Origin: Chitinophagales bacterium
GTDB lineage: Bacteria; Bacteroidota; Bacteroidia; Chitinophagales; JAHDHT01
Direction: 5' to 3'
Length of the DNA stretch: 15,200 nucleotides
NCBI GenBank assembly: GCA_020631175.1
Contig: JAHDHT010000059.1
Span: forward strand, 1 to 15,200
Shown one piece after another: positions 1 through 6,447 of this stretch (position 1 is its first letter; every line of letters begins with the position of its first letter). The notes below the pieces were generated by a model that did no database searches, was not told where the DNA came from, and saw only the letters and a program-made list of their open reading frames with translations. A program made the translations under genes and the position numbers.

Positions 1-1922
1 GAGAAGGCCGTCTTTCCGATTATGAAATCTTAATCTGCCGTTTAGTCGACAGAGCAATTCGTCCATTATTCCCTGATGGATATATGTACGATACGCAGGT
101 AATGATCAGCTTATTATCTGCCGATAAAGATGTAATGCCGGATGCATTGGCGGCATTAGCTGCTTCTGCTGCATTATCTGTTTCAGATATTCCATTTGCA
201 AGTCCTATTTCAGAAGTGCGTGTAGCCAGAATCGATGGCGAATTTGTGGTTAATCCAGGTCGCGAAGCATTAGAAAATGCAGATCTTGAAATCATTCTTG
301 GTGCAACAGCAGAGAACGTTACCATGGTAGAGGGTGAAATGTCGGAGGTTTCTGAAGAAGATTTGATCGAAGCGATCAAAGTTGGTCATGATGCGATCAA
401 AGTGCATTGTGCTATGCAAAAAGAACTGGAAGCTTTAGCTGGTAAAACAGAAAAGCGTGAATTTGTATTAGAAGCTTACGAAAATGAAGGCTTGGTTGAG
501 CAAATTACTTCTTTCTGTAAAGACAAGATTTTCGAAGTAGCTTCTTCAGCACTTGGAAAACACGAACGAAAAGCACAACTCAAAGAAATAAAAGAAGCTT
601 TAAAAGAGCATATCGGCGAATTCGCTGAAGATGATGAAGAAGCAGAAGCAAAAGCTGACTTATTAAGCGAGACTTTCGACAAATTGAAGAAGAAAGTAAT
701 TCGCGATATGATGGTAGAAAAGAGAACGCGTCTGGATGGAAGAGGATTAAATGAAGTTCGTCCTTTATGGATGGTAACCGATTATCTGCCTTCTCCGCAC
801 GGTTCTGCTGTGTTTACACGTGGTGAAACACAAGCGATTACTTCTGTAACCTTAGGTTCTAAACAAGATGAGCAAATGATTGACAGCGCTTTATACAGAG
901 GCTACAATCAATTCATTTTACATTATAACTTCCCGGCATTTTCTACTGGTGAAGTAAAACCAAAAAGAGGCCCGAGTAGAAGAGAAGTTGGTCACGGAAA
1001 CCTGGCCATGCGTTCTATTAAACAAGTATTGCCTTCTCATGAAGATTGCCCTTACACTATCAGAGTAGTTTCTGATATCCTTGAATCAAACGGTTCAAGT
1101 TCTATGGCAACGGTTTGTGCCGGTTCATTGGCATTAATGGATGCAGGTGTGAAGCTTTCAGGCGGCGTTTCTGGTATTGCAATGGGAATGATCATGGATG
1201 AAAATGGTAAATACGCCATTCTTTCTGATATTCTTGGTGATGAAGATCACTTAGGAGATATGGATTTCAAAGTAACAGGTACTTCTAAGGGTATCTGTGC
1301 GGTTCAAATGGATATTAAAATTGACGGACTTCCTTATGATGTAATGAAAGAAGCGTTAGCCCAGGCTAAGGAAGGAAGAATGCACATTTTGAATCAGATG
1401 AATGAAGTGATGCCGGAAGCAAGAGAAGATTATAAAGATCATGTTCCAAGAATTGTTTCTTTCTCAATAGCTCAGGAATTTGTTGGTCCAATCATCGGCC
1501 CTGGTGGAAAAAACATTCAGGAATTACAGGCATCTACCAATACTACAATCAGCATTGATGCTGATAACAGAGATGAAGATGGTACAGTAATTATCTACGG
1601 TGATGATAAAGCCGGAGTTGAAGCAGCAATAGCACATATTAAAGGTATAGCTCAAACTCCTGAAGTAGGTGAGACTTATGCCGCTAAAGTGAAAGCAATT
1701 CAACCTTATGGTGCCTTTGTAGAATTTATGCCGGGTAAGGAAGGATTATTACATATCTCAGAAATTAGCTGGTCTCGTCTTGAAAACATGGATGATGTGT
1801 TTGAGATCGGAGAAGAAGTTAAAGTGAAGCTGGTTGGAATCGATAAAAGAAGCGGCAAGTTCAAATTGTCGAGAAAAGTATTGATACCGAAACCGGGTGG
1901 AGATAAAAAAGAAGATGCTTAA
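1..1922 (+). CDS. pnp: Polyribonucleotide nucleotidyltransferase (PNPase), 3' part, start outside window
   Basis: PNPase is the phosphorolytic 3'-to-5' exoribonuclease that degrades mRNA to nucleoside diphosphates and works as a cytoplasmic trimer. The frame is open from base 3 to the TAA at 1920-1922 (639 visible residues). It starts inside the first RNase PH domain with EGRLSDYEILICRLVDRAIR, so roughly the first 70-100 residues are missing, and the ATG at 84 is internal. In order it shows the rest of PH domain 1, an all-helical linker, and the catalytic second PH domain (about residues 230-460). That domain has the SNGSSSM phosphate-binding motif and the DEDHLGDMDF motif, whose aspartates (visible residues 415 and 421) match the E. 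coli metal-binding pair D486/D492. A KH domain with loop GPGG (DNA about 1497) and a C-terminal S1 RNA-binding domain (about 1665-1890) follow. All key residues are present. A terminator follows 25 bases after the stop, and rpoD is next. Confidence 0.98.
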   Translation, partial: EGRLSDYEILICRLVDRAIRPLFPDGYMYDTQVMISLLSADKDVMPDALAALAASAALSVSDIPFASPISEVRVARIDGEFVVNPGREALENADLEIILGATAENVTMVEGEMSEVSEEDLIEAIKVGHDAIKVHCAMQKELEALAGKTEKREFVLEAYENEGLVEQITSFCKDKIFEVASSALGKHERKAQLKEIKEALKEHIGEFAEDDEEAEAKADLLSETFDKLKKKVIRDMMVEKRTRLDGRGLNEVRPLWMVTDYLPSPHGSAVFTRGETQAITSVTLGSKQDEQMIDSALYRGYNQFILHYNFPAFSTGEVKPKRGPSRREVGHGNLAMRSIKQVLPSHEDCPYTIRVVSDILESNGSSSMATVCAGSLALMDAGVKLSGGVSGIAMGMIMDENGKYAILSDILGDEDHLGDMDFKVTGTSKGICAVQMDIKIDGLPYDVMKEALAQAKEGRMHILNQMNEVMPEAREDYKDHVPRIVSFSIAQEFVGPIIGPGGKNIQELQASTNTTISIDADNRDEDGTVIIYGDDKAGVEAAIAHIKGIAQTPEVGETYAAKVKAIQPYGAFVEFMPGKEGLLHISEISWSRLENMDDVFEIGEEVKVKLVGIDKRSGKFKLSRKVLIPKPGGDKKEDA

Positions 1923-1947
1923 AAACGAACCTAAACTGAATTAATAT

Positions 1948-1984
1948 AAGCCGGTTGATCTTTGATTAACCGGCTTTTTTATTT
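1948..1984 (+). terminator. Rho-independent terminator of pnp
   Basis: A perfect inverted repeat pairs 1948-1956 (AAGCCGGTT) with 1968-1976 (AACCGGCTT). It extends inward by GATC/GATT pairing, with one G-U, to a TTT loop at 1961-1963. A T-rich tract runs from 1975 to about 1984. It lies 25 bases after the pnp stop and upstream of the rpoD promoter, so the two genes are probably transcribed separately. Confidence 0.9.
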
Positions 1985-2029
1985 CGGGAATAACTGATTG
2001 AAAACCAAAGTATAGTTGATTATTGTTGA

Positions 2030-2061
2030 TTGATTGTGTTCTTTGATTGCTTATAAGTTTG
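2030..2061 (+). promoter_or_regulatory. Bacteroidota-type promoter of rpoD
   Basis: TAAGTTTG at 2054-2061 is an exact match to the Bacteroidota -7 element TAnnTTTG. A TTG at 2030-2032 lies 21 bases upstream, at the right distance for the -33 element. Transcription would start near 2066, giving a leader of about 90 bases before the rpoD ATG at 2159. The match is by eye; no start-site data support it. Confidence 0.6.
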
Positions 2062-2158
2062 CTTTTACTAACATTTCTGCGATTTTGCCGTTTAATAAGG
2101 TTTAAGTAAATTTCCATTACCAAACTCAAAACTACTAAACAAAGACCCTAATTAGAGC

Positions 2159-3025
2159 ATGAGACAATTAAAGATCACGAACAAGATCACCAACCGTGAT
2201 AACGAGAGCCTCGACCGTTATCTCAACGAAATCAGTAAGCTTGATCTCATTGAAGCAGATGAAGAAGTAAGATTAGCGAAACTGATTAAACAGGGAGACA
2301 TGAATGCCCTGGATAAATTAACAAAAGCAAATTTAAGATTTGTTGTTTCTGTAGCGAAACAGTATCAAAATCAAGGACTTAGCCTCAGTGATCTTATTAA
2401 TGAAGGCAATCTTGGATTAATTAAAGCCGCTCAAAAATTTGACGAAACAAAGGGATTTAAATTCATCTCTTATGCCGTTTGGTGGATACGTCAAAGTATT
2501 TTACAGGCTTTGGTTGAACAATCGAGAATGATTCGTCTTCCCGTTAACAAAGTCGGTTCGAGCCAAAAGTTGTATAAGGTAATGTTGCAATTTGAGCAAA
2601 AATACCAACGTGAACCAACGGCGGATGAACTGGCTGAATTGATGGAAATGAGTAAATCTAAAGTGCTTGAATTGATTAAAAACGATAAAAAGCACCTATC
2701 GGTTGATGCTCCGTTCTCTAGCACAGATAGCGATTCGGGAACAATGCTCGATGTTATTGTTGATACCGCAGAACTTGAACCTGATCACGATATATTGAAA
2801 GCTTCTTTGAAAGATGAAGTTCGTCAGATCTTATCAATTCTGTCTCAAAGAGAACAAGCAGTAATCGCTTATTATTTTGGATTAGGAGAGGGGAGTTCAA
2901 TGTCACTTGAAGAAATCGGAATTCGATTGGATTTAACCCGTGAGCGGGTCAGACAAATCAAAGAGCGGGCCTTAAAAAGAATAAGAAAAGCTTCGGGAAT
3001 TAATTCTTTGAAATCTTATTTATAA
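2159..3025 (+). CDS. rpoD: Primary sigma-70 factor RpoD/SigA, short Bacteroidota form
   Basis: This housekeeping sigma factor directs RNA polymerase to most promoters. The 288-residue protein has region 1.2 (about 15-45), region 2 (about 50-125, with DLINEGNLGLIKAAQKFD and the -10-recognising FISYAVWWIRQSI), region 3 (about 128-205) and region 4 (about 218-285). The helix-turn-helix of region 4 is SLEEIGIRLDLTRERVRQIK. There is no region 1.1 and no long non-conserved insert. That is the form usual for the primary sigma of Bacteroidota, which reads TTTG/TAnnTTTG promoters, and its own upstream region carries such a site. The start fits because MRQLKITNKIT is the usual N-terminus of this family. 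No strong Shine-Dalgarno is visible. It follows pnp but is separated from it by a terminator. Confidence 0.97.
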   Translation: MRQLKITNKITNRDNESLDRYLNEISKLDLIEADEEVRLAKLIKQGDMNALDKLTKANLRFVVSVAKQYQNQGLSLSDLINEGNLGLIKAAQKFDETKGFKFISYAVWWIRQSILQALVEQSRMIRLPVNKVGSSQKLYKVMLQFEQKYQREPTADELAELMEMSKSKVLELIKNDKKHLSVDAPFSSTDSDSGTMLDVIVDTAELEPDHDILKASLKDEVRQILSILSQREQAVIAYYFGLGEGSSMSLEEIGIRLDLTRERVRQIKERALKRIRKASGINSLKSYL

Positions 3026-3074
3026 GCTTATTTAATCTTCATTTTTTAGCGTCTTAAATTCAACTATTTTTTCC

Positions 3075-3082
3075 TACATTTG
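3075..3082 (+). promoter_or_regulatory. Possible -7 element for the ligase/hydrolase operon
   Basis: TACATTTG is an exact TAnnTTTG match, 81 bases before the ATG at 3164. No TTG occurs at the expected -33 distance (the bases near 3050-3056 read GTCTTA), so the promoter would be weak or factor-dependent. I see no convincing terminator between rpoD (ends 3025) and this point, so read-through from rpoD is also possible. Confidence 0.35.
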
Positions 3083-3163
3083 GTAGAAGGCATATCTTTT
3101 TCAATGATCAGTTGAAATTGTTGTCGGCATTCACTATTTGAAAATATAAGAGCTTGAATTTTT

Positions 3164-5101
3164 ATGGGCGAAGAACGTGTAAAACTCCCTAAAGGCAATC
3201 GGGAATTACAGCAATTTGTAAAAGACCTGATAACCGATATACAAACGCTTGAGCTAATGCTTGAAGCTGATGTTTTTGATACAGAAACGATCCGCATAGG
3301 GGCTGAACAGGAAATGTGTCTGGTTGATTCTAATTTTAAACCGGCAATGATAAATCTGGATGTTTTAGCAAAAACAAAAAATGATTTATTTACAACAGAA
3401 CTGGCGAAATTTAATCTGGAAACAAATGTCGAGCCTTTAGTTTTTAAAGGAAATTGTTTATCTGTGTTAGAAAAAAGATTAACTTCTTTGTGTAATGATT
3501 TAAGAAAGACAGCTAATAAATTCAATAGTGAAATTATTTTAACCGGTATTTTACCAACAATTAGAAAATTCGATCTTGAAATTGAAAATCTAACGCCTAT
3601 TCCAAGATATTTTTCTTTAGTTACCGCATTAAAAAAATTGAGAGGTAAAACAACTGAAATTAATATTAAAGGAGATATTGATGAATTGATGCTCAAGCAT
3701 GATAGTCCTTTATTGGAAGGATGTAATACCGGTTATCAGGTACACCTTCAAATTAAACCAAATGAATTTGCCGCTAGATATAATATTGCTCAGGCCATAG
3801 CCGGACCGGCTATGGCGGCAGGAACGAATTCACCTTTATTATTCGGTAAAAGATTATGGGCAGAAACAAGAGTCGCATTATTTCAGCAATCGATCGATAC
3901 AAGAACGAGTGGCGAACATTTAAGAGACCTTAGTCCTCGGGTAATGTTTGGTAATAGATGGTTGCAAAATTCAATCATTGAAATTTATAAAGAAGACATT
4001 TCCCGCTTTAGAGTTTTATTGAGTTCTACAGAAAAAGAAAACTCAATGCAACAATGGGAGAAAGGGATAACGCCCAACCTAAGAGCTTTGCAAATTCATA
4101 ATGGTACAGTATACCGCTGGAACAGGCCTTGTTATGGAGTGAAAGATAATGTGCCTCATTTAAGAATTGAGAATCGCGTATTACCTGCTGGTCCTACAGT
4201 TATTGATGAAATTGCAAATACGGCATTGTGGCTGGGCTTAATGAACGGTGTGGGTGACGTATATAAAGACATTACATCTCTAATGGATTTTGAAGATGCA
4301 AAATCAAACTTTTTTGCTGCCTGTCGTAAAGGATTAGATAATAAGTTTAGTTGGGTAAAAGGGAAAAAATATAATGCATCTGATCTAATTGTAAAAGAAT
4401 TAATTCCTATTGCAAAAGACGGATTAAAAAAAGCAAAAGTATTAAAGAAAGATGCAGATAAATATTTGGGACTTTTGGAAGACAGAGTGAAATCTGGTCA
4501 GACAGGATCTACATGGATGTTGAATTCTTATGCTAAATTAAGTAAAGAGACAACTAAAGATGATACGCTTACGGAAATAACGGCGAGCATAGTATACAAT
4601 CAAAAAAGTGAAAAGCCAATACACAAATGGCCATTAGCTAAACTGGGAGAGTTTGATCACTGGGAGCCGGATTCTATTTTGGTAGAAGAATTTATGACAA
4701 CCGATTTATTTACTTGTCAAAAAGATGATATTATTGAATTGGTTGCAGAAATGATTGACTTCAGACGGTTGAGGTATGTGCCGGTAGAAAATGATAAAGG
4801 TAAATTAGTCGGCCTAATAACTTCAAGAGGTATTTTAAAATGGTTTAGCAGAAACCATAGTAAAAAATCAAAAGCTCCGGCTACAGTAAAGCAGGTTATG
4901 ATTAAAGATCCATTTACCATTTCACCGGATGAGAGTATTACTAAAGCACTTGAAGTAATGGAAAAAGAAACCATTGGTTGTCTTCCTGTTGTTAAAAATG
5001 ATCAGTTAGTCGGAGTAGTAACAGAGCAAGATTTTCGTCAGATCACTGCCCGCTTAATAAAGCGATTTAAAATCAAAAAGCAGAACCGTAAAAATAAATG
5101 A
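3164..5101 (+). CDS. GCS2-like carboxylate-amine ligase fused to C-terminal tandem CBS domains
   Basis: Residues about 15-480 resemble the glutamate-cysteine ligase type 2 (GCS2) family, ATP-dependent enzymes of the glutamine-synthetase fold that join a carboxylate to an amine. Visible signs are the IGAEQEMCLVD strand (E48, E50), whose GxExE pattern supplies metal/ATP-binding glutamates, the GYQVHLQI strand near 190-197 and the PHLRIENRVLPAGPTVID segment near 331-348. Two CBS domains follow, about 508-565 and 575-630 (VEEFMTTDLFTC and VKQVMIKDPFTI starts). CBS pairs commonly bind adenine nucleotides, so control by energy charge is plausible. The tail is highly basic (KRFKIKKQNRKNK). There is no signal peptide or membrane segment, so it is cytoplasmic. 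The TGA stop overlaps the ATG of the next gene (ATGA), implying translational coupling. The substrate is unknown; I would not call it GshA, since classical GCS2 proteins are shorter and lack CBS domains. Confidence 0.8.
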   Translation: MGEERVKLPKGNRELQQFVKDLITDIQTLELMLEADVFDTETIRIGAEQEMCLVDSNFKPAMINLDVLAKTKNDLFTTELAKFNLETNVEPLVFKGNCLSVLEKRLTSLCNDLRKTANKFNSEIILTGILPTIRKFDLEIENLTPIPRYFSLVTALKKLRGKTTEINIKGDIDELMLKHDSPLLEGCNTGYQVHLQIKPNEFAARYNIAQAIAGPAMAAGTNSPLLFGKRLWAETRVALFQQSIDTRTSGEHLRDLSPRVMFGNRWLQNSIIEIYKEDISRFRVLLSSTEKENSMQQWEKGITPNLRALQIHNGTVYRWNRPCYGVKDNVPHLRIENRVLPAGPTVIDEIANTALWLGLMNGVGDVYKDITSLMDFEDAKSNFFAACRKGLDNKFSWVKGKKYNASDLIVKELIPIAKDGLKKAKVLKKDADKYLGLLEDRVKSGQTGSTWMLNSYAKLSKETTKDDTLTEITASIVYNQKSEKPIHKWPLAKLGEFDHWEPDSILVEEFMTTDLFTCQKDDIIELVAEMIDFRRLRYVPVENDKGKLVGLITSRGILKWFSRNHSKKSKAPATVKQVMIKDPFTISPDESITKALEVMEKETIGCLPVVKNDQLVGVVTEQDFRQITARLIKRFKIKKQNRKNK

Positions 5102-6033
5102 GCAATACGTTAACCGGAGTAAAACGAATTTTAGGTCATTACGGTGATGCTTCTTCTGGTCCTCTATTTATTGTAATGGGAGGGATTCATGGCAATGAGC
5201 AGGCGGGAATACACGCATTAGAAAGTGTATTCAAGCAATTGGAAGCTAATCAACCTGCTTTTCAGGGTGAGTTTTATGGCGTGGCCGGAAATTTGAAAGC
5301 AATTGAAAGCGGTCAACGATTTATTGATCATGATTTAAACAGAGTCTGGTTTAAGGAAAAAATTGATTCCATCCGCAAAACACCTAGGGCTCTCATTGAT
5401 AAGAGTGAAGATATTGAGCAAAAGGAATTGCTTATTCTTTTTGATCGCTTAAAAAAGCAGAACGAAGGAAGACAACTCGTAATGCTTGATTTGCATACGA
5501 CCAGTGCCAAAACCGGAACGTTTACAATTGCTACCGTTCAACCGGAAAGCCGCAATTTGTCTATGGTTTTGCGAGTTCCGGTTATTACAAATCTCGATAC
5601 AGTTATCAAATCTACAACACTCAATTACTTTAAAGAAAATGCATTTACAGCCTTTGCATTTGAAGCAGGTCATCATTACGACCCTGAATGTATTGTAAGA
5701 ATGGAAGCAGCTATATGGTTAAGTCTTGGCTACTTAAACTGCCTTAGGGCAGAAGACATTCCTTCATTAAATAAGCATATCAGAATACTCGATGAATGCG
5801 GTAAAGACTATCCGAAAATGGTTCGTTTTTTATACCGGCATCATGTTGAGGATAAGGATCATTTTATAATGAAGCCCGGTTACAAAAATTTTCAGAAAGT
5901 GGATGAAAAAGAACATTTAGCCAATGATGTTGAAGGCCCTATTTTCTCTCCTTATAAGGGTATGATTCTCATGCCCTTATATCAAAAGAAAGGAGAAGAT
6001 GGCTTTTTCATTATAGAAGCCCTCGATATTTGA
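5098..6033 (+). CDS. Succinylglutamate desuccinylase/aspartoacylase-family zinc hydrolase
   Basis: This is a zinc-dependent amide hydrolase of the AstE/AspA branch of the M14 carboxypeptidase fold, 311 residues, cytoplasmic. The zinc ligands are visible: GGIHGNEQ gives H31 and E34, and MLDLHTTS gives H133. DHDLNRVW supplies the substrate-binding N81-R82 pair, and FAFEAGHH supplies the catalytic glutamate E189. The C-terminal part (about 225-311) is a beta-rich domain as in aspartoacylases. The ATG at 5098 overlaps the upstream TGA by the ATGA arrangement, and only about 26 residues precede the first motif, so this start is natural. The pairing with a GCS2-type ligase suggests that the hydrolase removes or recycles the amide product of that enzyme. 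True aspartoacylase or AstE specificity is not supported, because no arginine-catabolism genes are nearby. Confidence 0.88.
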   Translation: MSNTLTGVKRILGHYGDASSGPLFIVMGGIHGNEQAGIHALESVFKQLEANQPAFQGEFYGVAGNLKAIESGQRFIDHDLNRVWFKEKIDSIRKTPRALIDKSEDIEQKELLILFDRLKKQNEGRQLVMLDLHTTSAKTGTFTIATVQPESRNLSMVLRVPVITNLDTVIKSTTLNYFKENAFTAFAFEAGHHYDPECIVRMEAAIWLSLGYLNCLRAEDIPSLNKHIRILDECGKDYPKMVRFLYRHHVEDKDHFIMKPGYKNFQKVDEKEHLANDVEGPIFSPYKGMILMPLYQKKGEDGFFIIEALDI

Positions 6034-6060
6034 AATAATTGTATAAATGATATATCTTTA
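6029..6060 (+). promoter_or_regulatory. Candidate promoter for the giant repeat protein
   Basis: TTTG at 6029-6032, overlapping the stop codon of the hydrolase gene, is followed after 20 bases by TATCTTTA at 6053-6060. The second box matches TAnnTTTG except for its last base. If used, transcription starts near 6066 and the giant gene has a leader of about 380 bases. No better-spaced pair was found nearer to 6448. Confidence 0.45.
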
Positions 6061-6167
6061 CGCCGCATTTAAGGGATAAGTTTTCAATCTCTTGAAATTC
6101 GGTCTTTACCACAAAATTACACACAAACACCTTGGTATTGCGCTCTTTAGAGGACGCAAATGAAATA

Positions 6168-6281
6168 ATGATTAGTGAAATTAATATGTTTATTCATATC
6201 AATTTCAAAGGATTAGTTTATAAACCCTATAAATCTTTTTTATCTGAAAAATGGAAAGAGTTGATTTATAGCCGTTTTTAG
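6168..6281 (+). CDS. Doubtful small ORF, 37 codons
   Basis: ATG at 6168, with a second in-frame ATG at 6186, runs to TAG at 6279-6281. The frame is stop-free back to 6096 but has no other ATG. The peptide is basic and aromatic-rich (ends KWKELIYSRF). It has no recognised family, no good ribosome-binding site and no membrane segment, and it overlaps the 6227-6271 inverted repeat. A chance ORF in a leader is the simplest reading. Confidence 0.15.
   Translation: MISEINMFIHINFKGLVYKPYKSFLSEKWKELIYSRF
6227..6271. repeat. 9-bp perfect inverted repeat in the leader
   Basis: CTATAAATC (6227-6235) pairs with GATTTATAG (6263-6271) across 27 bases. The inner T run and GGAAAG could add pairs. The 3' arm is followed by CCGTTTTTA, so on the + strand it looks like a weak AT-rich terminator or attenuator. 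It lies between the candidate promoter and the giant gene. Confidence 0.35.
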
Positions 6282-6297
6282 ATTAGATAAATTCCAC

Positions 6298-6338
6298 ATG
6301 AGAATAAGATGTTACCAAACGGTACTTTGTAGTCTCAT
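6298..6338. repeat. Imperfect long hairpin in the leader
   Basis: ATGAGA (6298-6303) pairs with TCTCAT (6333-6338), and TACC (6313-6316) pairs with GGTA (6321-6324) around an AAAC loop. The arms between them pair only partly. No T run follows, so it is not an intrinsic terminator. It lies about 110 bases before the ATG of the giant protein. Confidence 0.3.
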
Positions 6339-6447
6339 TAGGAGTGAAATTAAACCAGATTGGCAATGTATTTGCTCAATATGGAAAGTGATATTTAAAA
6401 ATTAGATTTTTAACCAAATAAAAAGACAAAATTTTAAATTAAGATTT

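Larger units (their letters stand above)
6034..6447 (+). other. 414-base leader/intergenic region with inverted repeats
   Basis: No convincing gene is present. From left to right it holds the candidate -7 box (6053-6060) and an 8-bp stem with one mismatch and one G-U at 6139-6158 (TGCG...CGCA, TTAG loop). A perfect 10-bp palindrome GTTTATAAAC lies at 6216-6225. A perfect 9-bp inverted repeat pairs 6227-6235 with 6263-6271. A long imperfect hairpin at 6298-6338 closes with ATGAGA/TCTCAT and has TACC/GGTA at its tip. A doubtful small ORF lies at 6168-6281. The final 60 bases are A/T-rich and lack a Shine-Dalgarno. No terminator for the upstream operon is evident except perhaps the 6227-6271 hairpin, which is followed by a T run at 6275-6279. 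Confidence 0.5.

Noticed and set aside
84..86. ATG at 84 as the start of pnp
   Set aside because: The frame is open to the window edge and the upstream codons encode conserved PNPase sequence (GRLSDYEI...VDRAIRPLFPDGY), so the start is outside the window.
1488..1530. KH loop of PNPase reads GPGG rather than the GKGG of E. coli
   Set aside because: GPGG is a common form of this loop in PNPases outside the proteobacteria; it is not a damaged motif.
3064..3696. 210-codon open frame on the minus strand across the start of the ligase gene
   Set aside because: It lies antisense to a clearly coding GCS2 domain, is serine- and isoleucine-rich as expected from a reversed AT-rich gene, and shows no family motif.
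6092..6163. TTG-started 23-codon basic, histidine-rich frame in the leader (ends HLGIALFRGRK)
   Set aside because: It has no ATG, no ribosome-binding site and only chance length; I could not support it as a gene.
6323..6329. TACTTTG as a -7 element close to the giant gene
   Set aside because: It is one base short of the TAnnTTTG spacing, has no TTG at the -33 distance, and sits within the 3' arm of a hairpin.
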